NCBI GenBank assembly: GCA_004570955.1
Contig: SPPL01000006.1
Location: 47,597 to 111,596, forward strand
DNA length: 64,000 nucleotides
Direction of reading: 5' to 3'
Source: Jeotgalicoccus nanhaiensis
GTDB lineage: Bacteria; Bacillota; Bacilli; Staphylococcales; Salinicoccaceae
In this document: positions 1 to 7,300 of the stretch, piece by piece
Numbering within the stretch: position 1 is the first letter of the stretch
Layout of the letters: every line of letters starts with the position of its first letter
Program-made: the position numbers and the translations under genes
The notes under the pieces: model-generated
Told to the model about the DNA's origin: nothing
The model's input: the letters and a program-made list of their open reading frames with translations, nothing else
Database searches by the model: none

Positions 1-1008
1 TCTTTCAACACATCCAGCACTTATATGCTGATGCGGCTGGTCACTGTTTTCATCCTTATCGCAGGTGCCTATTACGTTATGCGCGGAGAGCTGACTTACG
101 GTGAATTCGCAGCATTTATTTTAATTTCGAATGTCCTGTTTAAACCACTCGAGAAAATTAATGCCGTCATTGAATTATATCCAAACGGTATTGCAGGCTT
201 TAAACATTTTCTCGATACGATGGCGGTACAGCCCGATGTTAAGGAAAAAGAAGATGCGCTTGAACTGGCGAATGTGAAAGGTGATATTCAATACAGCAAC
301 GTGACTTTTAAATACGAAGAAAAAAATGTACTGACTGATATATCATTTAATATTTCTCCGGGTGAAACGATTGCTTTTGTCGGCCCTTCCGGAGCCGGAA
401 AAACTACCTTGTGCTCGCTGCTTCCCCGTTTCTATGATGTGTCGGAAGGCAGCATTCAGATTGACGGCACGGATATTAGAGATTTAACGCTGTCCTCACT
501 CCGGGAAAATATCGGCACAGTGCAGCAGGATGTATTCTTATTTGCAGGCACACTGAAAGAAAACGTCGCTTACGGCAAACCCGATGCAACAGACGAGGAA
601 GTCTACGATGCACTTCGAAAAGCACAGCTGAAAGAACTTGTCGACAGTTACAGGGACGGACTTGAAACAATCGTCGGCGAGCGCGGCGTTAAACTGTCAG
701 GCGGGCAGAAACAGCGTATTGCGATTGCACGCATGTTCTTAAAGAACCCGCCTATTTTAATTCTTGATGAAGCGACCAGCGCACTTGATACAGCGACGGA
801 AATGTATATTCAGGATGCACTGAACCGTCTTGCCGAAGGACGTACAACACTCGTTATCGCCCATCGTCTCGCAACAATTAAAAATGCGGACCGTATTATG
901 GTCGTAACAAAAGACGGCATCGCCGAAAGCGGCACCCATGAAGAGCTCCTGTCACTCGACCGCGGTGTATATAAAGGACTTCATCAGGCTCAGTTCAGCC
1001 AAATATAA
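1..1008 (+). CDS. ABC exporter, fused membrane-ATPase protein (5'-truncated by window edge)
   Basis: This is the C-terminal part of a half-size ABC exporter of the MsbA/multidrug type. The reading frame is open to base 1, so the ATG at 25 is internal and the true start lies outside the window. About 60 residues of the last membrane helices come first, then the nucleotide-binding domain: Walker A GPSGAGKTT, Q-loop VQQDVFLF, signature LSGGQKQR, Walker B ILILDEATSALD and H-loop VIAHR. All ATPase motifs are intact. It would drive export of a lipid, drug or peptide; the substrate cannot be read. A promoter starts 2 bases after the stop, so the gene ends its own transcription unit. Confidence 0.93.
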   Translation, partial: SFNTSSTYMLMRLVTVFILIAGAYYVMRGELTYGEFAAFILISNVLFKPLEKINAVIELYPNGIAGFKHFLDTMAVQPDVKEKEDALELANVKGDIQYSNVTFKYEEKNVLTDISFNISPGETIAFVGPSGAGKTTLCSLLPRFYDVSEGSIQIDGTDIRDLTLSSLRENIGTVQQDVFLFAGTLKENVAYGKPDATDEEVYDALRKAQLKELVDSYRDGLETIVGERGVKLSGGQKQRIAIARMFLKNPPILILDEATSALDTATEMYIQDALNRLAEGRTTLVIAHRLATIKNADRIMVVTKDGIAESGTHEELLSLDRGVYKGLHQAQFSQI

Positions 1009-1009
1009 A

Positions 1010-1038
1010 TTGACAAAAGAATTCTTAATTGTTAGACT
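1010..1038 (+). promoter_or_regulatory. SigA-type promoter of the pheA leader
   Basis: A perfect -35 TTGACA (1010-1015), 17-base spacer, then TAGACT (1033-1038), four of six matches to the -10 consensus. It lies directly after the stop of the ABC gene and before the leader peptide, so the leader-pheA transcript would begin near 1045. Confidence 0.7.
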
Positions 1039-1079
1039 AATTAACATTATTAAAACTTTAATTGATGAGAGTGATTTTT

Positions 1080-1139
1080 ATGTTATCCGAAATAAAAATA
1101 TCACAATTAAATAAAGACTTTTTCAGCTATTTTAGATAG
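1080..1139 (+). CDS. Putative Phe/Tyr-rich leader peptide of pheA
   Basis: A 19-codon frame, MLSEIKISQLNKDFFSYFR, begins with ATG and has a modest GAGAG ribosome site about 10 bases upstream. Four of its last six residues are Phe or Tyr (FFSYF), and it is followed by mutually exclusive hairpins before the prephenate dehydratase gene. This is the arrangement of amino-acid-controlled leader peptides such as enterobacterial pheL. No sequence homology to pheL is claimed; the assignment rests on position, promoter and aromatic codons. Chance aromatic codons in a short frame remain possible. Confidence 0.6.
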   Translation: MLSEIKISQLNKDFFSYFR

Positions 1140-1149
1140 CGTCTGTATT

Positions 1150-1216
1150 CCATCGTGGATGCAGGCGAAACCTGATCTATGATGGCTGAATTAATGATGC
1201 AGAAAACCAGCCATTA
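1150..1216 (+). promoter_or_regulatory. Attenuator: pause hairpin and competing antiterminator of pheA leader
   Basis: Strand 1 (1150-1165) pairs with strand 2 (1171-1185) in a long hairpin with a CGAAA loop. Strand 2 can instead pair with strand 3: ATGGCTG (1182-1188) is the exact complement of CAGCCAT (1208-1214), extendable to 9 pairs with a G-U. Strand 3 is also the 5' arm of the terminator at 1203-1240, so the two folds exclude each other. Strand 1 begins 10 bases after the leader stop codon, so how a stalled ribosome would switch the folds is not obvious. Confidence 0.6.
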
Positions 1217-1243
1217 GAAAAAATCTGATTGGCTGGTTTTTTA
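1203..1243 (+). terminator. Intrinsic terminator 1 of the pheA attenuator
   Basis: Perfect 11-bp stem, AAAACCAGCCA with TGGCTGGTTTT, followed by T residues. It lies between the leader peptide and pheA, so it can act as an attenuator. It could also serve as terminator for the upstream ABC gene. Confidence 0.8.
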
Positions 1244-1254
1244 TATTTACTTTT

Positions 1255-1302
1255 ACCAGGCCAATTGGACTTCTGTTAACAGAAGCCAATCTGGTCTTTT
1301 TT
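1255..1302 (+). terminator. Intrinsic terminator 2 of the pheA leader
   Basis: Stem blocks ACCAG/CTGGT, ATTGG/CCAAT and CTTCTG/CAGAAG close on a TTAA loop, with four bulged bases, then a run of T. Its 5' arm ACCAGGCCAA can alternatively pair with the 3' arm of terminator 1 (TTGGCTGGT), so the two terminators are linked in one chain of alternative folds. It ends about 12 bases before the pheA ribosome site. Confidence 0.75.
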
Positions 1303-1328
1303 AATATTGAAAATAAGGAGTGTTTCAA

Positions 1329-2195
1329 ATGAAAATTGGTTATCAGGGCGTAGAAGGCAGCTACAGCACACTTGCATGCGCAGCATATGCCGGAAGTGAA
1401 GAGTATACAGCGGAGGGTTATATGACGTTTAAACTGCTCGTTGAAGCACTTTTAAACGACGAAGTGGATTACATTGCGCTGCCTGTTGAAAACTCAACAA
1501 GCGGACCGATTACAAGAACAATAGATCTGATGAAATATCTGGATGTAAAGGCAGTTAAAGAAGTATATGTGAAAATAGACCATGCACTTATTTCCAAAAA
1601 TCCAATTACCCTCGATAAAATAACTGAGGTATACTCTCATCCGGAAGCATTGGAACAGTGCTACACATATTTAAGCCGGTACCCAAATATTGAAGTGAAG
1701 GAATTCAGCGATACAGCAGGTGCTGTACATATGGTTAAAGAATCAGAGGACGAAACAATTGCAAGTATTGCGGGCAGCCATGCCGCTGAAATGTACGGCA
1801 TGAATATCGTCCGTGAAAATATTAGTGATAATCCGCTTAATACGACGCGCTTTTTAATATTCACAAAAGAACTGAGCGAAAAAATTCTGCATGAAAAAAC
1901 ATCACTGTACATAGAATCCGATCACAGCACCGGTTCTTTAAGCGGTATTTTGGATATTTTTAAAACATATAATATTAACCTGCTCTATTTAATGAGCAGA
2001 CCGATACAAAACAAACCATTCTCCTACGGTTTCTTTATCGATATAGAAAACGATGTAGACCGTCCGAATTTCGATGCTGCGCTCTCTGTGCTGACAAAAG
2101 AAACGTCGTATATTAATATTCTCGGCAGTTATGATAAAGGGCTCATTCCGGAGTATGAAGGAGTGATTCAGAATGAAGAACATACTGACAGGTAA
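1329..2195 (+). CDS. pheA: Prephenate dehydratase
   Basis: Converts prephenate to phenylpyruvate, the committed step to phenylalanine; cytosolic, 288 residues, normal for the monofunctional enzyme. The start is the ATG at 1329, 8 bases after AAGGAG; a GTG at 1320 overlaps the ribosome site and is rejected. The dehydratase domain opens with GYQGVEGSYS and holds the TTRFLIF motif near residue 173. A C-terminal ACT domain (about 195-270; TGSLSGILDIF, then SRPIQNKPFSYGFFIDIE) should bind Phe for feedback inhibition. A leader attenuator precedes it and a transporter gene overlaps its end by 23 bases. Confidence 0.95.
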   Translation: MKIGYQGVEGSYSTLACAAYAGSEEYTAEGYMTFKLLVEALLNDEVDYIALPVENSTSGPITRTIDLMKYLDVKAVKEVYVKIDHALISKNPITLDKITEVYSHPEALEQCYTYLSRYPNIEVKEFSDTAGAVHMVKESEDETIASIAGSHAAEMYGMNIVRENISDNPLNTTRFLIFTKELSEKILHEKTSLYIESDHSTGSLSGILDIFKTYNINLLYLMSRPIQNKPFSYGFFIDIENDVDRPNFDAALSVLTKETSYINILGSYDKGLIPEYEGVIQNEEHTDR

Positions 2196-3405
2196 AAACC
2201 ATTTATTTACAAGAATCGCAATTGCTTTTGGTCTCGGTATACTGCTTGGTATTTTCCTGCCTGAGTTTTCGATAAAAATTAAATTTATCGGCGGTATTTA
2301 TTTAAATATTATTCAGGCAATGATTATTCCTATTATTTTTGTTGCGGTTTCTACAGGTATTATTAATATCGGCAGCGGTAAAGATCTGGGAAGAATCGGC
2401 TTTAAAAGTGTTTCTGTATTCGTAGTAATGTTCGTTGCTACAGCAGCGATCGGACTTCTGATTTCATATATTGTCAGACCCGGGAAACACATTAATATCG
2501 GCACAAGCGGCTATGACGGAGAAGTTACTTCTCCTTCTGTTGAAGATTTCTTTATGAATATTATTCCCGATAATCTTTTTATGGCTCTGACTGAAGGTGA
2601 CATACTTGCGACTATTATTTTCACTGTTATTTTTTCTATAGCTATTGTCGCAGTCGGTAAAGAAGCAGAACCTGTAAAAAACTTCATTAACAGTCTTTCG
2701 ACAGTGATATTTAAAGTGCTCAATTACATTATGGAGCTGACGCCAATCGGGATTATTTCACTAATGGCTTTTGCCGTGGCAGAATACGGAGCGGGCATCT
2801 TCTCTGCTCTTGGGCTTTACATCGTGACTGCATATGCAGCATGTATTATCGCCTTCGTTCTTGTAATGCTGGTGCCGATTTGGATATACACCGGACTGAC
2901 ACCTGTACAATTCCTTAAAGGCATTTATAAGGTCTGGCTCGTTTCTCTGGCCACAACCAGTTCTGCTGTTACGATGCCTACTACTATCAGAGTGACAAAA
3001 AAGGATTTTAAAGTCAGCGAATCGATAACAAATTTTGTAGTGCCTCTGGGAACAACGATAAATATGGCGGGCGGAGCAATATCTTTCAGTCTGCTCGCTG
3101 TTTTTGTCTCCGACTTTTACAATATTCCATTAGGTGTCGGCCAGATTGTTTACCTTGTCATCATCGCCACAGTAATTAATATGGCGGCACCGGGTATTCC
3201 AGGCGGCGGGATTGTCCTTGGCGCATCGTTCCTGACCTTGCTCGGTCTTCCGATTGAACTTATGGGCCCTATCGCTGCGATATACAGAATCCTCGATATG
3301 GCCTACACTACGATGAACATAACAGGAGATGCAGCAGCTGCTGTTTTGATAGATGAATCAGAAAGACGCCGGGATAATAAGAGAAACATTGCTGTAAAAG
3401 CTTAA
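2173..3405 (+). CDS. DAACS-family sodium/proton amino-acid symporter
   Basis: A 410-residue membrane transporter of the glutamate/dicarboxylate:cation symporter family. The hairpin-1 segment (TTSSAVTMPTT), TM7 (NMAGGAISFS), hairpin-2 (APGIPGGG) and TM8 (ILDMAYTTMNITGD) are recognisable. The family NMDGT motif reads NMAGG. The TM8 arginine that binds the side-chain carboxylate of Asp/Glu (R397 of GltPh) aligns with Tyr. The TM8 Asn and last Asp are kept. These changes argue against an acidic amino-acid substrate. The start lies inside pheA (23-base overlap), so it should share the Phe/Tyr-type attenuator; an aromatic or neutral substrate is a guess from that context. Confidence 0.85.
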   Translation: MKNILTGKNHLFTRIAIAFGLGILLGIFLPEFSIKIKFIGGIYLNIIQAMIIPIIFVAVSTGIINIGSGKDLGRIGFKSVSVFVVMFVATAAIGLLISYIVRPGKHINIGTSGYDGEVTSPSVEDFFMNIIPDNLFMALTEGDILATIIFTVIFSIAIVAVGKEAEPVKNFINSLSTVIFKVLNYIMELTPIGIISLMAFAVAEYGAGIFSALGLYIVTAYAACIIAFVLVMLVPIWIYTGLTPVQFLKGIYKVWLVSLATTSSAVTMPTTIRVTKKDFKVSESITNFVVPLGTTINMAGGAISFSLLAVFVSDFYNIPLGVGQIVYLVIIATVINMAAPGIPGGGIVLGASFLTLLGLPIELMGPIAAIYRILDMAYTTMNITGDAAAAVLIDESERRRDNKRNIAVKA

Positions 3406-3443
3406 ACATTTCGTCCGGTCAATAAACCGATTCTCCAACAAAA

Positions 3444-3477
3444 AAACCATCCGGAACAACCTCGTTCCGGATGGTTT
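3444..3477. terminator. Bidirectional terminator between convergent genes
   Basis: Perfect 14-bp stem, AAACCATCCGGAAC with GTTCCGGATGGTTT, and a 6-base loop, flanked by A and T runs. It serves both the transporter gene and the convergent YetF-type gene. Confidence 0.9.
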
Positions 3478-3480
3478 CAT

Positions 3481-4167
3481 TTATTTATCCTCATTCTTTT
3501 GTACAAAAAAGCCATTCTCTTCATCCCACTCTGCGAAAAATACGTCTTCCAAATCCGTTCCGGTTTCTTTTTTGATGTTCTCTCTTAACCATGCTTCATC
3601 GCGATTAATGTTTTTAAGCCTCTGATGCTCGACCTTTCCTCCATCTATCAGGAGCTGCGGGAGTAGGTTTTCGCTGTATTTTTCCATCATTTCACCGCGT
3701 GTCGGCGCTTCTTCACGTGCATACTGCATGACTGAAAGCTCCCCGCTTTCTTCCAGTATCCCGTATTTTACCTGACTTAGAGAAAATACATCTTTCATTC
3801 TCAGAAGCATGCGGACTTCATCAACATCCATATTATTGTCATCCATCATCTTTCTGTTTAACTGACCTTCATTTATCAGCAGCTGGGGATCTCCTTGTGA
3901 AATACTTTTAAATCTCCGGCTTTTTAAAGCGAATTTTTCTAAAATAAATATAAGCAATGCCCAGAAAAATATAGAGAACAGCATCTCATAAACAGGCACA
4001 GTCGCATCGTACAGTGATTCTTCTATAATGCCTCCGAGTATCAGAGCATAAACGAAATCAAGCGGAGTAACTTGAGCCAGTTCCTTCTTCCCCATCAATC
4101 TGAGTACAATCATGACTCCTATTAAACCTAAAGTTAATTTCATTGCATACATCAGTATATCTTCCAT
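3481..4167 (-). CDS. DUF421 (YetF/YdfS-type) membrane protein
   Basis: A 228-residue protein with an N-terminal membrane part (about residues 5-75, two to three helices) and a cytosolic C-terminal DUF421 domain with the characteristic FKSISQGDPQLLINEGQLN segment. Bacillus relatives include YetF and spore-germination-linked paralogues; the biochemical role is unknown. The start is the ATG at 4167, preceded by GAGGTAGG; an in-frame ATG six codons earlier has no ribosome site. It stands alone between two terminators. Confidence 0.85.
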   Translation of the reverse strand: MEDILMYAMKLTLGLIGVMIVLRLMGKKELAQVTPLDFVYALILGGIIEESLYDATVPVYEMLFSIFFWALLIFILEKFALKSRRFKSISQGDPQLLINEGQLNRKMMDDNNMDVDEVRMLLRMKDVFSLSQVKYGILEESGELSVMQYAREEAPTRGEMMEKYSENLLPQLLIDGGKVEHQRLKNINRDEAWLRENIKKETGTDLEDVFFAEWDEENGFFVQKNEDK

Positions 4168-4251
4168 TTTCCTACCTCGCTTCATTCTTAAATGCTAAAA
4201 TATTTCCCTGCACTTATAGAAGTACCCCTGCTTATGTATTCAAAACAAAAA

Positions 4252-4279
4252 GAGACGGCTTCCTTTAGGAAACCGCCTC
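4252..4279 (-). terminator. Terminator of the NCS1 permease gene
   Basis: Hairpin with arms GAG-CGG-TTCC / GGAA-CCG-CTC and a TTTA loop; on the minus strand it is followed by TCTTTTTG. Confidence 0.8.
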
Positions 4280-4296
4280 CTTTGTTCTGTATTCTA

Positions 4297-5724
4297 TTAT
4301 TTTGCTCCCGCTTTTGATTTCACGAGAATATCTCTTTCATCAATGTCATTGATTTTCTTTGCATTATCGTTCAGATAATACTTACCTTTAGTAATATAAG
4401 CAATAACGATTGTTAGTACCGCTGCCAGCAGTGCCGCAAAGAATGCTGCTGTACTTTGCATGAATGGACCCATGTAGCCAAGTGCTGCAATTGTTCCCAG
4501 CAGACTTGAAATAATCAGAGACCAGACACCCACTGGATTCCATTTATATAAATATTCCTGGCGTTCTTCATAGTAGCCGGGCCCAATTTTCATCATCCGT
4601 TTTACTACGAGGAAATCAGTAACCAAAATCGCTGCCCATGACATCAGAAAGACACCCTGGAATGTTAATGCTGCATCTAAATGATCGGTAATACCGCCGA
4701 GCATTAATACCATTGCTGCAACACCTGCAACCACGACCCAGAATCTGCGGCCTGGTTTAAAGTTTACAACGTTTTCAAAGAAGTTTGATAATGATAAAGA
4801 ACTGCTGTAGATGTTAGTTACATTAATACGGACCTGTGTGAGCATTGTGAATAATGCACCGCCGATACCTAATAAGTGTACGATATATACACCCGGGTTC
4901 GGTTCATTTAAACGCACTCCAAACCATATACCAAGTCCGCCCATTACACCGTAACAGAAAATCTGCGGAATAAACCCGATTGCAACTGATCCGCCTTTAA
5001 TGTGGCTCGGCTTTAAGAAACGTGCGTAGTCTGATGCTATAAGTGCAGTCAGTCCTATGATTCCGTGCTGCATACCAATACATAATAACAGTGCTGTTCC
5101 GCCGACCTGCATTCCTTCCGGCATATAAGTCCAGAATGCGCCGTCATATTGTGACGGTGTCATGAATGACACTACGATTGCTGTAATTAAAAACACAAAG
5201 AATATTGGCAATGACCATTTTTGTAATTTATCGAGCTGTTTAATTCCGAACCAGTTAAGTGGAATAACGAGTGTTCCAAATACGACTATGAGCAGCCATA
5301 CAGGAATTACAGGGAAGAATTCGTGTACTGCAAACACGAGAATCATACCTTCAAGTGCACAGTACATAATAAAGTTAGAAGCATATATTAAAGATGTTAA
5401 TGACGCACCTATGTAGCCGAAGCCTCCGCCCCGCGACATTAAGTTTACGTTCATTCCCGATCGTGCTGACAGGTAAACGATAACTGTACCCATGATACCT
5501 GCAACGATAATTGCGTATGCTGCTGATATCAGAGCATTAATTGCACCGAACTGCAGTGCCATAACACTCCCTATTTGGAAGTAGAATATTGCTGTAGCAA
5601 TACCAAAAGTAATGTTGGTAATACTGAGCCATCCCATTTTACGTTCGTTATATGGAACTTTAGATAATGAGTGGTCACTCTCGGTCGTTTCAATCTGCTG
5701 ATCTGCTGTTTCCTCAGACCTCAT
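4297..5724 (-). CDS. NCS1-family cytosine/purine permease
   Basis: A 475-residue membrane protein with about 12 hydrophobic segments, of the nucleobase:cation symporter-1 family (CodB/PucI-like). Typical parts are the NVNLMSRGGGFGYIGAS loop near the N-terminus and the NVTNIYSSSLSLSNF segment. Cytosine, a purine or a related nucleobase is the likely substrate; none can be chosen from sequence. The ATG at 5724 follows GGAGAGG with good spacing; a TTG five codons earlier overlaps that site. It is monocistronic with its own promoter at 5773-5801. Confidence 0.88.
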   Translation of the reverse strand: MRSEETADQQIETTESDHSLSKVPYNERKMGWLSITNITFGIATAIFYFQIGSVMALQFGAINALISAAYAIIVAGIMGTVIVYLSARSGMNVNLMSRGGGFGYIGASLTSLIYASNFIMYCALEGMILVFAVHEFFPVIPVWLLIVVFGTLVIPLNWFGIKQLDKLQKWSLPIFFVFLITAIVVSFMTPSQYDGAFWTYMPEGMQVGGTALLLCIGMQHGIIGLTALIASDYARFLKPSHIKGGSVAIGFIPQIFCYGVMGGLGIWFGVRLNEPNPGVYIVHLLGIGGALFTMLTQVRINVTNIYSSSLSLSNFFENVVNFKPGRRFWVVVAGVAAMVLMLGGITDHLDAALTFQGVFLMSWAAILVTDFLVVKRMMKIGPGYYEERQEYLYKWNPVGVWSLIISSLLGTIAALGYMGPFMQSTAAFFAALLAAVLTIVIAYITKGKYYLNDNAKKINDIDERDILVKSKAGAK

Positions 5725-5772
5725 AATTATCCTCTCCAATCTTATGAAACTTTATATTAAGGCGACTTTTAC

Positions 5773-5801
5773 ACTATACACTCTTTTCGCGAAGAAATCA
5801 A
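5773..5801 (-). promoter_or_regulatory. Promoter of the NCS1 permease gene
   Basis: On the minus strand, TTGATT, a 17-base spacer and TATAGT. The -10 is part of TTTTACACTATA (plus strand, 5767-5778), which recurs at 5816-5827. The second copy may be another -10 or part of an operator. Confidence 0.5.
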
Positions 5802-5960
5802 GCTCTTATGTATATTTTTACACTATATAGTCGACATAATATGTATATTGACAATTAAAATGAAAGTATACCACTATATTCTTATTGAAATTTAATTTCA
5901 AAATGCATAATCTATTTGAAATAATGCACTAAAATTCATACAGTATATATACACAAAAAC

Positions 5961-5990
5961 CCTTGCCGGAACTGGCTTTTCCCGGCAAGG
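5961..5990 (-). terminator. Terminator of the 6.0-8.7 kb operon
   Basis: Nine-bp stem CCTTGCCGG/CCGGCAAGG with a 12-base loop, followed on the minus strand by GTTTTTGT. Confidence 0.85.
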
Positions 5991-6004
5991 TTCTTTCATG
6001 AAAT

Positions 6005-7300
6005 TTATTTGTATTTCGCCCCTTCAGAGTAAGTATTTTGAGCATTCCATAATAAATATTCTTCCACACCATTATCTTTTAATGCTTCAATCTGGGCCTC
6101 CACTTCTGCCGCTCCGTAATTTATATAATTACCCGGTCCGAGATATGAAGCAGTAAAGTCCTGAATCCAAGGTCTCGATTTCGGCGGTTCTTCAAGCTTC
6201 CCAAGCACTTCATTTTCCACTTTCATATACTGGTTAACTACTTCGTACGGTTCTGTATCCGGCGTATCAAAGCCAAATGCACCTGCGCCCCAGTGCGACG
6301 GGTATATCATCGATGATATAATATCAACATTATCGGCAATTTGAGAGAAGTTCTGGCCAATCCCCGGCGCTTCCTGCTGGGTAGCTGCATAGCCGAAAAC
6401 ATCTACTGATACATCGACATCATAAGGTTTTAGCTGTTCATTCGCATAAGCGACGAAGTCCGTTACAGCATTTACTCTCTGCTGCACCTCATCAGCTTCG
6501 GTATCTGCATACTCTCCAAAATCATAAGTAAGTTCAGAAGATAGAGTTTCAAATGCTTCTGGGAACCTCACGTAGTCAAACTGAATTTCTTTAAATCCGA
6601 GCTTGGCTGCTTCTATGGCAATGTCCACATTATAATCCCAGACTTCCTTAACAAACGGATTGACAAAACTTTCTCCGCTCCCGTTCTGCCATACTGTTCC
6701 ATCGCTGTTTTGATAAGATAAATCCGGACGTTCCGCAGCAAGTCTCGAATCTTTAAAGACAACAATACGCGCGATTGGATAAATCTCGTTATCTTCAAGT
6801 GTCTCCATCAATGCTTCCGGATTAACATAATCATACATGTGGGCCTGTGCAACTTCATTATCGACGTCGAGCGGCATCATAATATCGCCGATATCTTCTT
6901 TAACGTCGATAACCATAGAGTTTAATTCCGTATTATTGACGAGTTCTGTCAATTCCTGCATCCTCTCTCCGCCTGCGGAAAAAGCAGTGACAAATATACC
7001 TTTTACTCCTTCTTTTGGATAAGCAATATCAACACCGGACTGATGCTGAAATACAGGTGTTGTATCCTCATTAAGCGCATACAGAGGACCGTCATTTAAA
7101 TCCAGCTCAGCAAGAGGCTTTTCTGTTTCTTCCGGTGCCGTGCTTTCACCTTCACTTTCCTCTGCAGCGTTTTCTGCCGCTGTCTCTTCTGCAGTTTCAG
7201 GCTCACCGCTGCCTGTCTCTCCTCTGATTGCCAGCGCAAGCAGTAAAAACAGTACTGCAAGAATTCCTCCGACCATAATTAAAAATTTTCTCGTGCTCAT
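6005..7300 (-). CDS. Membrane-anchored putative glycoside hydrolase (DUF4015 type)
   Basis: A 431-residue exported protein: one N-terminal membrane helix (residues about 5-25), an acidic Glu/Ala/Ser linker to about 80, then a TIM-barrel-like domain of the putative glycoside hydrolase family DUF4015. Recognisable pieces are GIFVTAFSAGG, MVIDVKEDIGD, DYVRFPEAFE and the C-terminal YLLWNAQNTYSEG. Its substrate is not established; an envelope polysaccharide is plausible. It overlaps the upstream deacetylase lipoprotein gene by 4 bases (ATGA), so both are translationally coupled and probably act on the cell wall. Confidence 0.82.
   Translation of the reverse strand: MSTRKFLIMVGGILAVLFLLLALAIRGETGSGEPETAEETAAENAAEESEGESTAPEETEKPLAELDLNDGPLYALNEDTTPVFQHQSGVDIAYPKEGVKGIFVTAFSAGGERMQELTELVNNTELNSMVIDVKEDIGDIMMPLDVDNEVAQAHMYDYVNPEALMETLEDNEIYPIARIVVFKDSRLAAERPDLSYQNSDGTVWQNGSGESFVNPFVKEVWDYNVDIAIEAAKLGFKEIQFDYVRFPEAFETLSSELTYDFGEYADTEADEVQQRVNAVTDFVAYANEQLKPYDVDVSVDVFGYAATQQEAPGIGQNFSQIADNVDIISSMIYPSHWGAGAFGFDTPDTEPYEVVNQYMKVENEVLGKLEEPPKSRPWIQDFTASYLGPGNYINYGAAEVEAQIEALKDNGVEEYLLWNAQNTYSEGAKYK

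Noticed and set aside
1009..1328. T-box riboswitch for pheA
   Set aside because: No T-box sequence (TGGNACC type) or specifier-loop arrangement; a leader peptide with mutually exclusive hairpins explains the region better.
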